Shown here: positions 34,938-43,494 of the stretch, piece by piece | Numbering within the stretch: the first letter of the stretch is position 1 | Layout of the letters: each line of letters begins with the position of its first letter | Source of the DNA: Clostridium swellfunianum | Lineage (GTDB): Bacteria > Bacillota > Clostridia > Clostridiales > Clostridiaceae | Direction: 5' to 3' | NCBI RefSeq assembly: GCF_023656515.1 | Contig: NZ_JAMOFV010000006.1 | Coordinates: 1,031,975-1,095,974 of the forward strand | DNA length: 64,000 nucleotides | Position numbers and translations under genes: made by a program | Notes under the pieces: generated by a model | What the model saw: only the letters and a program-made list of their open reading frames with translations | Databases searched by the model: none | What the model was told of the DNA's origin: nothing

Positions 34938-35897
34938 TTAAAGCTTGTTATCCTTTAAAAGTTTTTCGATATCATCAAGCATTAAATTAGCAGCCTTAAC
35001 TCCTCCAGCTGTGTTCCAAATAGCGTCGTCAACCCTGTAAGCCTTGCCAGATTTAACTGCGCTAAGGTTTTTAAACATTGGGTCTTCTAGCCATTCCTTT
35101 TCTCTTGCAGAGCCTTCGCCATTTCCGGTTTCATAGGTGAAGTAGAACATAACCTGACCGTCTGCTTCCTTAAGTCTTTCTTTGCCGATTTCAATAGTAA
35201 ATTCGCTGCTTCTTTGATTTTCAGGTCTTGCAAAGCCTATTTGCTTAAGAATTGTTCCAGAGAAGGTATCGCCAAGATAAATTCTTGTTTTTCCTGGCAT
35301 GAAGCGAACTATAGAGATTTCTGTCTTAAGCTTATCTCCTGCTAGCTTAGCAATGCTGGCAGCTCTGTCATCAAACTTCTTAAGGATTTCCTTTCCTTCA
35401 GCTTCCTTGTTTAAAACTTTTGCGTAAAACTCGAAGTTTGGCTTCCATTCGCCTCTTAGAGTATTTGAGTAAACTGTTGGTGCAATTTTTGAAAGCTGAT
35501 CGTATATTTTTTCGTGTCTCATCTTGTTTCCAATTATTAAATCTGGGTTTAAAGCTGCAACAGCTTCTATGTTAATTTGACTTTCATCACCTACATTCTT
35601 AACGCCTTCCATTTCTTTTTCAATATGCTTATACCAAGGGTTTCCTGTCCAGGATTTTGCTGCTCCCACTGGTTTGACATCAAGAGCAAGAAGGGCTTCT
35701 GTGCCTTCATTTGTAAGTATTACTATTTTCTTAGGAGTTCCTTTAATATCTGTTTTTCCCATTGCGTGTTCAATAGTTCTTGTTTCTGTATTTGTCACCT
35801 TAGGAGCAGCTTCTTCCTTTTTCTGTGCATTACAAGCTGTGAAGGTGACTGCTAATGCTAAAGTTGCTACGGTATGTAGAATTTTTTTTGCTTTCAT
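34938..35897 (-). CDS. Iron-siderophore ABC transporter substrate-binding lipoprotein
   Basis: 319 residues. A lipoprotein signal with lipobox FTAC (Cys 22) is followed by a FecB/FepB-type periplasmic-binding domain: RTIEHAMGKTDIKGTPKKIVILTNEGTEALLALDVKPVGA, LNPDLIIGNKM, and IEKLLKDNKL at the C terminus. It would hold a ferric siderophore outside the membrane and deliver it to the permeases encoded divergently at 36107-38196. ATG behind AGGAGGT. Divergent promoters share a short intergenic region, but no clear Fur box was seen. Confidence 0.92.
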   Translation of the reverse strand: MKAKKILHTVATLALAVTFTACNAQKKEEAAPKVTNTETRTIEHAMGKTDIKGTPKKIVILTNEGTEALLALDVKPVGAAKSWTGNPWYKHIEKEMEGVKNVGDESQINIEAVAALNPDLIIGNKMRHEKIYDQLSKIAPTVYSNTLRGEWKPNFEFYAKVLNKEAEGKEILKKFDDRAASIAKLAGDKLKTEISIVRFMPGKTRIYLGDTFSGTILKQIGFARPENQRSSEFTIEIGKERLKEADGQVMFYFTYETGNGEGSAREKEWLEDPMFKNLSAVKSGKAYRVDDAIWNTAGGVKAANLMLDDIEKLLKDNKL

Positions 35898-35948
35898 GTG
35901 TACCTCCTGAAAATTTTCTAAAATATAATTCTTAATTACTATGGCAAT

Positions 35949-36033
35949 AATATAACATATGATTTTTATAAATGCAAATAGTTTTCAAATAGAAATTTAT
36001 CTCATTGACGGAAGTTTAACAAAATATTATAAT
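35949..36033. promoter_or_regulatory. Divergent promoters of the iron-transport genes
   Basis: Minus strand: TTGCAT (35977-35972), 17 bases, TATATT (35954-35949) for the binding protein. Plus strand: TTGACG (36005-36010), 17 bases, TATAAT (36028-36033) for the permease operon. The -35 elements are only 27 bases apart. Between and overlapping them is a direct repeat CAAATAG at 35975 and 35986, 11 bases apart, which could be a shared operator. Confidence 0.65.
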
Positions 36034-36106
36034 TTAAATGAACTTATAAAGTAGTTTAACCAGGGGAAAAAATATTATTAACTAATAAAATGAGAGGATG
36101 TTTTAG

Positions 36107-37132
36107 TTGTTTAAAGTTACATACAAGAAAATCTCATTAGAAAGCAGCAGAGCAAAAGCAATAATTCTTTTTATACTTATATTAGTTCTTATTGTTTGTT
36201 TTTTGGGAAGCTTGTTGCTAGGCTATATAAAGACTAACTTTACTGATTTGATGAATACATACAAGGCTTATGAAAATATTACGGAACACATTATTATTAA
36301 AACTTCTAGAATGCCAAGAGCTCTTACCGCTCTTTTTGTTGGGGCAAGCTTAAGCGTATCAGGAGTTTTGATGCAGACCCTTACTAAAAACCCCATGGCA
36401 TCTCCAGGGCTGCTTGGAGTTAATTCTGGAGCAGCGTTCTTTATGGTACTTGGCTACAGCATATTTCCAAGCCTTACCCAAGGGTACCTAATGGGGCTTT
36501 CCTTTGTAGGAGCAGCTTTAGCTGTAGTATTGGTTTATGCTTTAGCAGGAGGACTTAAGGGCTCAATTCAAACCTTTGACTTAACTCTTTCTGGTTCAGC
36601 AGTAGCAGCCTTCTTTTTATCCTTCACTCAAGTAGTTTTATTTAAGGACCAAAAAACTATGGAAGAGATTATGTTTTGGATGACAGGCTCTGTAGAAGGA
36701 AGAAGCATGAATGTACTTCTTTATATTGTTCCTTATTTAATCCTTGCATGGATACTTGCCTTTTTAATGGCGGGTAAGCTTAACATATTTTCTTTGGGTG
36801 AGGAGATTGCAAAGGGTCTTGGAGTGAATACAGAGCTTTTAAAAATACAAATGATTTTACTTACAGTAATTTTAGCAGGTGCTTCTGTAGCTGTTGCAGG
36901 ACCAATATCCCTTGTAGGACTTATAATTCCTCACTTAACTCGTGCCTTGGTAGGCTCTGAATTTAAGTGGGCAATACCTTACAGTTTGGTGCTTGGCTCA
37001 ATATTTCTACTGCTTGCCGACATTGGCTCAAGGTTCATAGCTTATCCAAAGGATATACCTGTAGGAGCACTTACAGCTATTATAGGAACTCCGTTTTTTA
37101 TCTATATAGCTAGAAAGGCGGAAAATAAATAA
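36107..37132 (+). CDS. FecCD-family siderophore ABC permease 1
   Basis: 341 residues with about nine to ten membrane helices, FecCD family. Landmarks are RMPRALTALFVGASLSVSGVLMQTLTKNPMASPGLLGVNSGA near the N terminus and GPISLVGLIIPHLTR (the coupling-helix region) plus DIPVGALTAIIGTPFFIY near the C terminus. It forms a heterodimer with the next gene product to import ferric siderophores. TTG start behind GAGAGG. The stop overlaps the next ATG by one base (TAATG), so the two are translationally coupled. Confidence 0.93.
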   Translation: MFKVTYKKISLESSRAKAIILFILILVLIVCFLGSLLLGYIKTNFTDLMNTYKAYENITEHIIIKTSRMPRALTALFVGASLSVSGVLMQTLTKNPMASPGLLGVNSGAAFFMVLGYSIFPSLTQGYLMGLSFVGAALAVVLVYALAGGLKGSIQTFDLTLSGSAVAAFFLSFTQVVLFKDQKTMEEIMFWMTGSVEGRSMNVLLYIVPYLILAWILAFLMAGKLNIFSLGEEIAKGLGVNTELLKIQMILLTVILAGASVAVAGPISLVGLIIPHLTRALVGSEFKWAIPYSLVLGSIFLLLADIGSRFIAYPKDIPVGALTAIIGTPFFIYIARKAENK

Positions 37133-38196
37133 TGAAGAAGTTTTTGATTTTTAGAAGAGGAAAGTTTTCTATCATATACGAGAAAAAAAGCTTGATGATT
37201 TTGGTTATAACTATACTGATAACCATACTGTCTATTATCTTAAGCTTAAGTGTAGGACAAAAATTTATTTCTTTTGATAGAGTGGCTAAGGCAGTGCTTG
37301 GCATAGGAAGTGGTGGAGATAAGCTTATAATAAATACTTTGAGACTTCCAAGAACCTTGGCAGCGTTTTTTGTTGGTACATCGCTTGGATTATCCGGTGC
37401 AGTGCTTCAAGGAGTTGTAAAAAATCCTTTAGCGGCTCCAAACATTATTGGAATTACCGATAGCGGTTCAGTTGGAGCGTTGATATTTTTAACAATTTTT
37501 ACTGACCCTAAAAACAACTCTTTAACTACAAGCATATTTTATATGCCTGTGTTTGCTTTTGCAGGAGCGCTCATTGCGGTAGTTTTAGTATATATGCTTG
37601 CCTATAAAAAAGGAGTTACACCCTTTAGGCTTATACTTATAGGTATTGCAATCTCGGGGGCGGCTAAGGCATTAACCTCTGTACTTATAATAAACGGTCC
37701 TGTGGTTTTTATTAAAGAAGCTCAGCTCTGGATAACCGGCACGGTATATGGAACTAACTGGACTCATGTAAAGCTAATAGCAAGCTGGTTTACAGTTTTA
37801 TTTATACTAATTATGATTTTTATTAGAGAACTTAATCTTCAAAACCTTGAAGATGGAATAGCTACTGGACTTGGAGGAGCAGTTGAAAGGAACAGATTTA
37901 TATTAATGGTGCTTAGTGCAGCTATGGCGGCAGGCGCGGTTGCAGTTGGAGGAGGCATAGGCTTCGTTGGACTAATTGCACCTCATATAAGCAGAAAGCT
38001 TACAAATTCCTCTTTTGAAAACATCGTACCTATTTCAACTCTAATTGGAGGAATTATTGTAGTTTTATCGGATACAGCCGCTAGGACCTTGTTCTTTCCG
38101 CTGGATTTGCCAGTTGGAATATTCACCGCAGGAATCGGGGCACCGTTTTTTATATATTTATTATTGAAAAGTCAGCGAAAGGGTGTGAGGGTATAA
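37132..38196 (+). CDS. FecCD-family siderophore ABC permease 2
   Basis: 354 residues, same family and topology. Landmarks are RLPRTLAAFFVGTSLGLSGAVLQGVVKNPLAAPNIIGITDSG, IGFVGLIAPHISRKL and LDLPVGIFTAGIGAPFFIYLL. A hydrophilic N-terminal extension of about 20 residues precedes the first helix. The ATG overlaps the preceding stop codon; the following ATPase gene starts one base after the stop, giving a tight three-gene operon. Confidence 0.93.
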   Translation: MKKFLIFRRGKFSIIYEKKSLMILVITILITILSIILSLSVGQKFISFDRVAKAVLGIGSGGDKLIINTLRLPRTLAAFFVGTSLGLSGAVLQGVVKNPLAAPNIIGITDSGSVGALIFLTIFTDPKNNSLTTSIFYMPVFAFAGALIAVVLVYMLAYKKGVTPFRLILIGIAISGAAKALTSVLIINGPVVFIKEAQLWITGTVYGTNWTHVKLIASWFTVLFILIMIFIRELNLQNLEDGIATGLGGAVERNRFILMVLSAAMAAGAVAVGGGIGFVGLIAPHISRKLTNSSFENIVPISTLIGGIIVVLSDTAARTLFFPLDLPVGIFTAGIGAPFFIYLLLKSQRKGVRV

Positions 38197-39000
38197 GTGA
38201 GTACTTTATCAGCAAACAATTTAACTTTAGGCTACGGGGATTATATAGTACTTAAAGATATAAATTTGAAAATACCTAAGAATAAAATAACAATATTAGT
38301 TGGAAGCAATGGCTGCGGCAAATCAACCCTGCTAAAGACTATGGCAAGGCTTTTAAAGCCTATGTCAGGGAAGGTTATGCTTGATGATTTAAGCGTTTTT
38401 GAAAAATCCTCGAAGGATATTGCAAAGGAGCTTGCCATACTTACTCAAACTCCTTCTGCTCCAGATGATTTAACGGTGTTTAATTTAGTAAAACAGGGGA
38501 GGTACCCTTATCAAAAATGGTTTAGCCAGTGGAGCAAGGAGGATGAAAAGGTAGTTGATTATGCTCTTGAGAAAACCGGACTTACTGATATAAAGCACAA
38601 AAAAATATCAGATTTATCCGGGGGGCAAAGACAGAGAGTGTGGATAGCAATGACACTTGCTCAGCAGACGGATATAATCTTACTTGATGAGCCTACAAAC
38701 CACCTTGATATAAAATATAAAATCGAGGTTTTAGATTTGCTTAAGGACTTAAACAAATACGAGCAGAGAACTATAGTTATCGTTCTGCATGATATAAACT
38801 TGGCTGCCAGATATGCAGACAATATTATTGCAATTAAAGATGGCAGGGTTTATGCGGAAGGAGCTCCTAGCGAAGTTGTGACAGAGAAACTTATAAAAGA
38901 TGTGTTTGATATAAACTCTGTGATAATTGAATGTCCTCTGTTTAAGACTCCTATGTGTATTACTTATCAAAATTTAGAGATGGTTAAGACTGATAAATAG
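38197..39000 (+). CDS. Siderophore ABC transporter ATP-binding protein
   Basis: 267 residues, FecE/FepC/FhuC type. Walker A GSNGCGKST at about 37-45, Q loop near TQTPS, signature LSGGQRQRVWIAM, Walker B DIILLDEPTNHLD and the switch His in LHDINLAARY. The C-terminal segment (EVVTEKLIKDVFDINSVI) is typical of the siderophore-import group. GTG start behind GTGAGGG. Last gene of the operon; a strong palindromic terminator lies at 39096-39125. Confidence 0.95.
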   Translation: MSTLSANNLTLGYGDYIVLKDINLKIPKNKITILVGSNGCGKSTLLKTMARLLKPMSGKVMLDDLSVFEKSSKDIAKELAILTQTPSAPDDLTVFNLVKQGRYPYQKWFSQWSKEDEKVVDYALEKTGLTDIKHKKISDLSGGQRQRVWIAMTLAQQTDIILLDEPTNHLDIKYKIEVLDLLKDLNKYEQRTIVIVLHDINLAARYADNIIAIKDGRVYAEGAPSEVVTEKLIKDVFDINSVIIECPLFKTPMCITYQNLEMVKTDK

Positions 39001-39076
39001 ATAAATATAAGAATATAGGAATATATAAATATAAAAACATAAGAATAAAAGAACATAAGAATATAAGAATATGTAG
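39001..39076 (+). repeat. AT-rich degenerate ATAAGAATAT microrepeat
   Basis: ATAAGAATAT-like units of about 10 bp recur in tandem with errors just after the iron-transport operon. Shorter stretches of the same type lie at 15336-15372 and, inverted, at about 48052-48100. Confidence 0.6.
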
Positions 39077-39095
39077 ATAAATACTTGCGTTATAT

Positions 39096-39177
39096 AGGCT
39101 GTCTTACAAATTTGTAAGACGGCCTATTTATTTGTAAGATAGCAGACATGGAGTAATTATTGCTCTGTGGATATAAT
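39096..39177 (+). promoter_or_regulatory. Regulated promoter A of the MacB-type ABC transporter (with terminator palindrome)
   Basis: The 30-bp palindrome 39096-39125 (centre CTTACAAATTTGTAAG) ends the iron operon and also contains TTACA-N4-TGTAA, a dyad like those bound by BceR-type regulators. TGTAAG at 39113 recurs exactly 20 bp later at 39133, 16 bp before the -35 TGGAGT (39149-39154), which is 17 bases from TATAAT (39172-39177). The same arrangement is at 42480-42553. Confidence 0.7.
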
Positions 39178-39213
39178 TAAACCATAATGATTAAAGTTGA
39201 AGGAGCGATATTA

Positions 39214-39903
39214 ATGGAAATATTAAGAGTTGAAAACTTAAATAAAACTTATGGCAAGGGAGATAACAAGGTAGAAGCCCTTAAGGGTGTGAATTTATCT
39301 GTTAATAAAGGCGAGTTTGTTGCAATAGTAGGGGCTTCCGGCTCAGGTAAAAGTACTCTTTTACATTTACTAGGCGGGCTTGATAGACCTACATCAGGAA
39401 AAGTTGTTATCGATGGAGAAAGTATTTACGATTATAAAGAAGAAAAGCTGGCTATCTTTAGAAGAAGAAAAATAGGCTTTATATTTCAGTTCTTTAACCT
39501 GATTCCTGTTTTAGATCTTGAAGAAAATATAGCGCTTCCAGCATTATTAGACAACGAAAAGGTAGATAAAAAGTATTTAAATGAGATTATTGAGATATTA
39601 GGACTTACAGAAAGAAAAGGACATTTACCTTCTGAGCTTTCCGGTGGTCAACAGCAAAGAGTATCTATTGGAAGAGCTCTTTTAAATAAGCCTTCAATAA
39701 TACTAGCAGATGAACCTACAGGCAATCTTGATAGCAAAAATTCTAAAGAAGTTATTGAACTTTTAAAGTTTACAGCAAGAAAGTACAATCAAACCTTAAT
39801 TCTTATAACACACGATGTAAACATAGCTTCCATGGCAGATAGAGTTATTACTATTGAAGATGGAGAAATAGTTTCTGATAAATACTTAAAAATTGCTAAC
39901 TAA
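39214..39903 (+). CDS. ABC transporter ATP-binding protein (MacB/LolD type)
   Basis: 229 residues. Walker A GASGSGKST at about 38-46, Q loop FQFFNLIPVL, signature LSGGQQQRVSIGRAL, Walker B IILADEPTGNLDS and switch His LITHDV. This is the type that powers MacB/FtsX-like mechanotransmission transporters rather than importers. The ATG at 39214 has AGGAG eight bases upstream; the ATG at 39187 is only ten bases from the predicted -10 and is excluded. It pairs with the 833-residue permease that follows. The neighbouring two-component system suggests antimicrobial-peptide or envelope-stress resistance. Confidence 0.9.
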   Translation: MEILRVENLNKTYGKGDNKVEALKGVNLSVNKGEFVAIVGASGSGKSTLLHLLGGLDRPTSGKVVIDGESIYDYKEEKLAIFRRRKIGFIFQFFNLIPVLDLEENIALPALLDNEKVDKKYLNEIIEILGLTERKGHLPSELSGGQQQRVSIGRALLNKPSIILADEPTGNLDSKNSKEVIELLKFTARKYNQTLILITHDVNIASMADRVITIEDGEIVSDKYLKIAN

Positions 39904-39918
39904 AGAGGGTGAAGTGAA

Positions 39919-42420
39919 ATGATACAAAGCTATAAACAACTTACTGGCAGATATCTCAAGTCAAATAAAAAGAGAAGTATACTTACGATTATTGGTATAG
40001 TGCTTTCTGTTGCGCTTATATCTTCTATAGGTTTATTTTTTAAAGGTATTCAGATAGCACAAATACAAGAATATAAAGATAGATATGGTTCTTTTCATTT
40101 AGTGTTTAGAAATGTTAATGATAATCTTTATGCAAAGATAACGGGCAATCCTAAGGTATCTAAATATGGTCTTTACAGTTTAGGACAGGAAGTAAAAGTA
40201 GACGATAAGCTGACTATAGGAGAGGTTTTAGCTACAGATAAAGCTTTAGAATTTCTTCCTTATAAAGCGAAGGAGGGCAGGCTTCCTGAAAATGAAACTG
40301 AGGCAGCAGTAGAACAGTGGTCTTTAAGATATATAGACAAGGATGCGAAATTAGGAAGCAAGATTAAGCTTAATAATAAAGAATATACTCTTGTTGGTAT
40401 ACTGGAAAACACCATAGAAAATCAGATTGAAAATAAGGCTGTTATTTTGACCAAGAGCAAGGAAATCAATAAAGATAAGTCAATGCTTTTAGTGGAAATA
40501 AGCTCTAAAACCAATTTGAATAAGGCGCTAAAGGAACTAAAGAGCCTTGCTCCTAAGGAGGATGTACAAGAAAACATCTATCTGACTTCAGTTTTGGGTG
40601 CAGGAGAAGGCGGAGATGCCTTAATGGGCTTATTTGTAACAGTGGGTATAATAGTTGCAATAGTAGTTATTTGCACAATTGCAGTAATATACAACTCCTT
40701 CCAGATAAGCGTTGTTGAAAGAATTAAACAGTTTGGACTTTTAAGAGCTGTGGGAACAACTCCAAAGCAAATTAGAAAAATTGTATTTAGAGAAGCTACA
40801 CTTTTAGCTGTCATAGGTATTCCAATAGGACTTTTATTTGGTGTAATTGCTATATATACAATAGGGTTTACCTTTAAGATAATTGGTGGGGAATCAGTAT
40901 TGCCAATGAAGGCTTCAATGGATCTTGGGGTGCTGGCTATTAGTGCTGGTGTAGGGATTGCGGCAATATATATTTCTGCTTTAATGCCAGCCTTCTTTGC
41001 TGGAAAAATCTCTCCGCTTGTAGCTATAAGCAGTAGAAATGCTATAACTAAAGAAAAGATAAAAAAGGGAAAAAATATGCTTGCTCAAAAAGTATTTGGC
41101 TTTGAAGGAGCAATGGCTGCTAAGAATATAAAAAGAAGCAGAAAGAGATATAGAATAACAGTTTTTTCAATTGTTATAAGCGTGCTTTTATTTATTGTGT
41201 TTAAATCCTTTATGGACATGGCTTTCACAGTGACTAGTGGAATAAATGAATCAAAGGATATGCATTTTTCTGTAATAAGGGATGGTCAAGCTACAGAGAA
41301 AAACCTAGCTATTGAGGATAAGATAATAAAGGATTTAAGAGGATTAAAAACAGTAAAAGAGGTTTATGAAATATATGAGACCTATTATTTTGGTGGGGCT
41401 ATAGATAAAGGCAGCGAAGTAAAAGAAGTTCAAAATATTAAAGATGTTTATGGAAAGACTACTGTGGAAGGCAATGAGAAAACCTTAATAAATGCATCAA
41501 TAGTAACTTATGACGCTTTAGCGCTAGAAACTGCAAAGAAGTATGTTCAGTCTGGAAGCATCAATCTTGAAAAGATGAATAAAGAAGACGGAGTAATTCT
41601 TATAAATAAAAATAGAATCAGAAATATGGATACTAAGAAGGACTATTTTGGACCAGTAGCAAACCTAAAGGTTGGGGATGAAGTATATCTTCAATATAAT
41701 CCACCTTTGGAAGGGGATGCGAAGCCTGTTGAGTTTGGTAAAGGAAAGCTTAAAAAAGCCAAGATTATGGCTATATTAGAGGAAGAGCCTTTCAACTTTA
41801 GAGGAGGGGAAAGGGGTATAAAGCTTATAGGTACTGAAGAAGTTGCTAAAAGCTTGACTGGAAATGAGAAGGTAGAACCTATTAATTTAAATATATCTAT
41901 AAAAGATTTAAAGCAGGAGGATATGGCAAAGACAGAAATAGAAGCAGTGTTAAAGCAAAATCCATCCTTAAGCCTTATAAACAATATTGACTCTAATAGA
42001 AGAGAGAAAACAACAGTACTTATGGTGAAAATATTGATGTATGGCTTTGTAATTGTAGTCTCCTTAATAGGAAGTGTAAATATTATAAACACCATTACCA
42101 CCAACATCATTCTAAGAAAAAGAGAATTTTCAGCACTAAAATCCATAGGTATGACACAAAAAGGCTTAAGAAAAATGATAGTTTTAGAAGGTATTCTGTA
42201 TGGAATTGTGGGTACTGTGTATGGTTCTATCCTCGGCTGTGGATTATCTTACGTTTTGTTTAGAAGTATGAATGACGTTAGAGAGCTTGGGTGGCCAATA
42301 CCTTGGGATGCCATGGCTATAGCAGGAGCAGCAGCCCTTATAATTGGATATCTTTCAGTTTTAACTCCACTTTCAAGAATTAAAAAGGAAAATCTGATTG
42401 AGGCTATTAGAGAGGAATAA
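39919..42420 (+). CDS. FtsX/MacB-like ABC permease, 833 residues
   Basis: Two FtsX domains. Segment one has a membrane helix at about 20-40, an extracellular MacB-PCD-like region (45-235) and three helices to about 365 (FGLLRAVGTTPKQIRKIVFREATLLAVIGIPIGLLFG). Segment two repeats this: helix near 410-430, extracellular region 435-690, then three helices with FSALKSIGMTQKGLRKMIVLEGILYGIVGTVYG. The large size and paired extracellular domains fit exporters that act on peptides or lipoproteins at the membrane surface. ATG behind GAGGGTG. Terminator at 42471-42507. Confidence 0.88.
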   Translation: MIQSYKQLTGRYLKSNKKRSILTIIGIVLSVALISSIGLFFKGIQIAQIQEYKDRYGSFHLVFRNVNDNLYAKITGNPKVSKYGLYSLGQEVKVDDKLTIGEVLATDKALEFLPYKAKEGRLPENETEAAVEQWSLRYIDKDAKLGSKIKLNNKEYTLVGILENTIENQIENKAVILTKSKEINKDKSMLLVEISSKTNLNKALKELKSLAPKEDVQENIYLTSVLGAGEGGDALMGLFVTVGIIVAIVVICTIAVIYNSFQISVVERIKQFGLLRAVGTTPKQIRKIVFREATLLAVIGIPIGLLFGVIAIYTIGFTFKIIGGESVLPMKASMDLGVLAISAGVGIAAIYISALMPAFFAGKISPLVAISSRNAITKEKIKKGKNMLAQKVFGFEGAMAAKNIKRSRKRYRITVFSIVISVLLFIVFKSFMDMAFTVTSGINESKDMHFSVIRDGQATEKNLAIEDKIIKDLRGLKTVKEVYEIYETYYFGGAIDKGSEVKEVQNIKDVYGKTTVEGNEKTLINASIVTYDALALETAKKYVQSGSINLEKMNKEDGVILINKNRIRNMDTKKDYFGPVANLKVGDEVYLQYNPPLEGDAKPVEFGKGKLKKAKIMAILEEEPFNFRGGERGIKLIGTEEVAKSLTGNEKVEPINLNISIKDLKQEDMAKTEIEAVLKQNPSLSLINNIDSNRREKTTVLMVKILMYGFVIVVSLIGSVNIINTITTNIILRKREFSALKSIGMTQKGLRKMIVLEGILYGIVGTVYGSILGCGLSYVLFRSMNDVRELGWPIPWDAMAIAGAAALIIGYLSVLTPLSRIKKENLIEAIREE

Positions 42421-42470
42421 ATTAAGATTTACTTAAGGAAAAACTTAAATAATTATAATATTACTTTGAT

Positions 42471-42553
42471 AGACTTATCTTACTAAGCTGTAAGATAAGT
42501 CTTTTTTCTGTAAGCCTGCAGACATGGAGTTTGAAGGCGAGGGCTTATATAAT
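42471..42553 (+). promoter_or_regulatory. Terminator plus regulated promoter B (peptide/two-component operon)
   Basis: The 13-bp stem AGACTTATCTTAC/GTAAGATAAGTCT (42471-42483, 42490-42502) with a T run ends the permease gene. The same bases contain TTACT-N4-TGTAA. TGTAAG at 42489 recurs 20 bp later at 42509, 16 bp before TGGAGT (42525-42530), 17 bases from TATAAT (42548-42553). The stretch GTAAGnnnGCAGACATGGAGT is shared with promoter A (18 of 21 bases). Confidence 0.72.
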
Positions 42554-42588
42554 TTAAGTATACTAAGAATTAGGGGGTAGAGTTTAAA

Positions 42589-42720
42589 ATGAATAGATTT
42601 AAATATGTGTTAGAAACTTTATATATATGTATATTATTGATGTTTTTTTCAAAGGAATTGATTAATGAAGGAACCTGTCAGCATAAAAAGGACTTTACTA
42701 ATTGCGGAGTTTCAATTTAG
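42589..42720 (+). CDS. Small Cys-containing membrane peptide, 43 residues
   Basis: It is the first open frame after promoter B, about 30 bases from the predicted transcription start, with AGGGGG upstream (11-base spacing). The product has a short basic N terminus, one hydrophobic helix (YVLETLYICILLMFF, about 6-20) and a polar tail NEGTCQHKKDFTNC with two cysteines. It resembles a regulatory membrane peptide or a precursor of a secreted peptide; no family was recognised. Because it shares a promoter with the two-component genes, I infer a role as accessory or signal for that system. A chance frame remains possible. Confidence 0.55.
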   Translation: MNRFKYVLETLYICILLMFFSKELINEGTCQHKKDFTNCGVSI

Positions 42721-42802
42721 TTATGGATAGCATTTAAGAAAGTAGTGTATAATTGTAACTAAATAGCAGTAAATACAAGTAAAAAATGAGTAGGTTGATG
42801 TG

Positions 42803-43492
42803 ATGAATAAATTATTGTTAGTTGAAGATGACAAGTCGTTAGCTCTTGGAATAGAGTTCGCTCTAAAGGATGAAGGCTATGAAGTGGCTACAGCAGAAAG
42901 TATTGAGCAGGGAAAAAGACAGTTTGAGGATAGTAAGTTTGACCTTATTATATTAGATATAAATTTACCTGATGGCAGCGGATATGATTTGTGTAAATAT
43001 GTTAGGTCTAAAAGCAATGTGCCCGTAATATTTCTAACAGCACTTGATGATGAGGTTAATGTGGTTTTAGGGCTTGAAATTGGCGGGGATGATTATATAA
43101 CTAAGCCTTTTAGAGTGAGGGAGCTTTTGTCGCGAATAAAAGCTCTGCTTAGAAGAAGCTTGGTGAGTTCAGCACCAGAATCAAAGCTTGAAAGCGGTTA
43201 TATAGAGGTAGATACTGGGGCAGCTTTAGTTAAGAAAAAGGGTGAAAGCATTACTCTTACAGCTCAGGAATATAAGCTTTTGCTGGCATTTATGCGAAAG
43301 CCTCATGTACTAATTAAGAGAGAAGAAATACTAAAAGAGATTACAGAGGGTGATCAGGTTTTCTTCGATGAAAATACTCTTTCTGTTTATATTAAAAGGC
43401 TAAGGGAGAAGCTTGAAGACAATCCTAGAGAGCCAGAGTATATAGTTACTCAAAGAGGACTAGGCTATAAGTGGAACAAGGATGTGAATTAG
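42803..43492 (+). CDS. OmpR/PhoB-family response regulator
   Basis: 229 residues. Receiver domain with acidic pair E8/D9-D10, phospho-acceptor D52 (LIILDINLPDG), conserved Thr (FLTAL) and Lys (TKPF). The C-terminal winged helix ends in LSVYIKRLREKLEDNPREPEYIVTQRGLGYKW. ATG at 42803 follows AGGTTGATGTG; an adjacent GTG at 42800 is an alternative. It is expected to bind the TGTAAG repeats upstream of the ABC transporter and of its own operon. The kinase gene starts two bases after its stop. Confidence 0.92.
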   Translation: MNKLLLVEDDKSLALGIEFALKDEGYEVATAESIEQGKRQFEDSKFDLIILDINLPDGSGYDLCKYVRSKSNVPVIFLTALDDEVNVVLGLEIGGDDYITKPFRVRELLSRIKALLRRSLVSSAPESKLESGYIEVDTGAALVKKKGESITLTAQEYKLLLAFMRKPHVLIKREEILKEITEGDQVFFDENTLSVYIKRLREKLEDNPREPEYIVTQRGLGYKWNKDVN

Positions 43493-43494
43493 TA

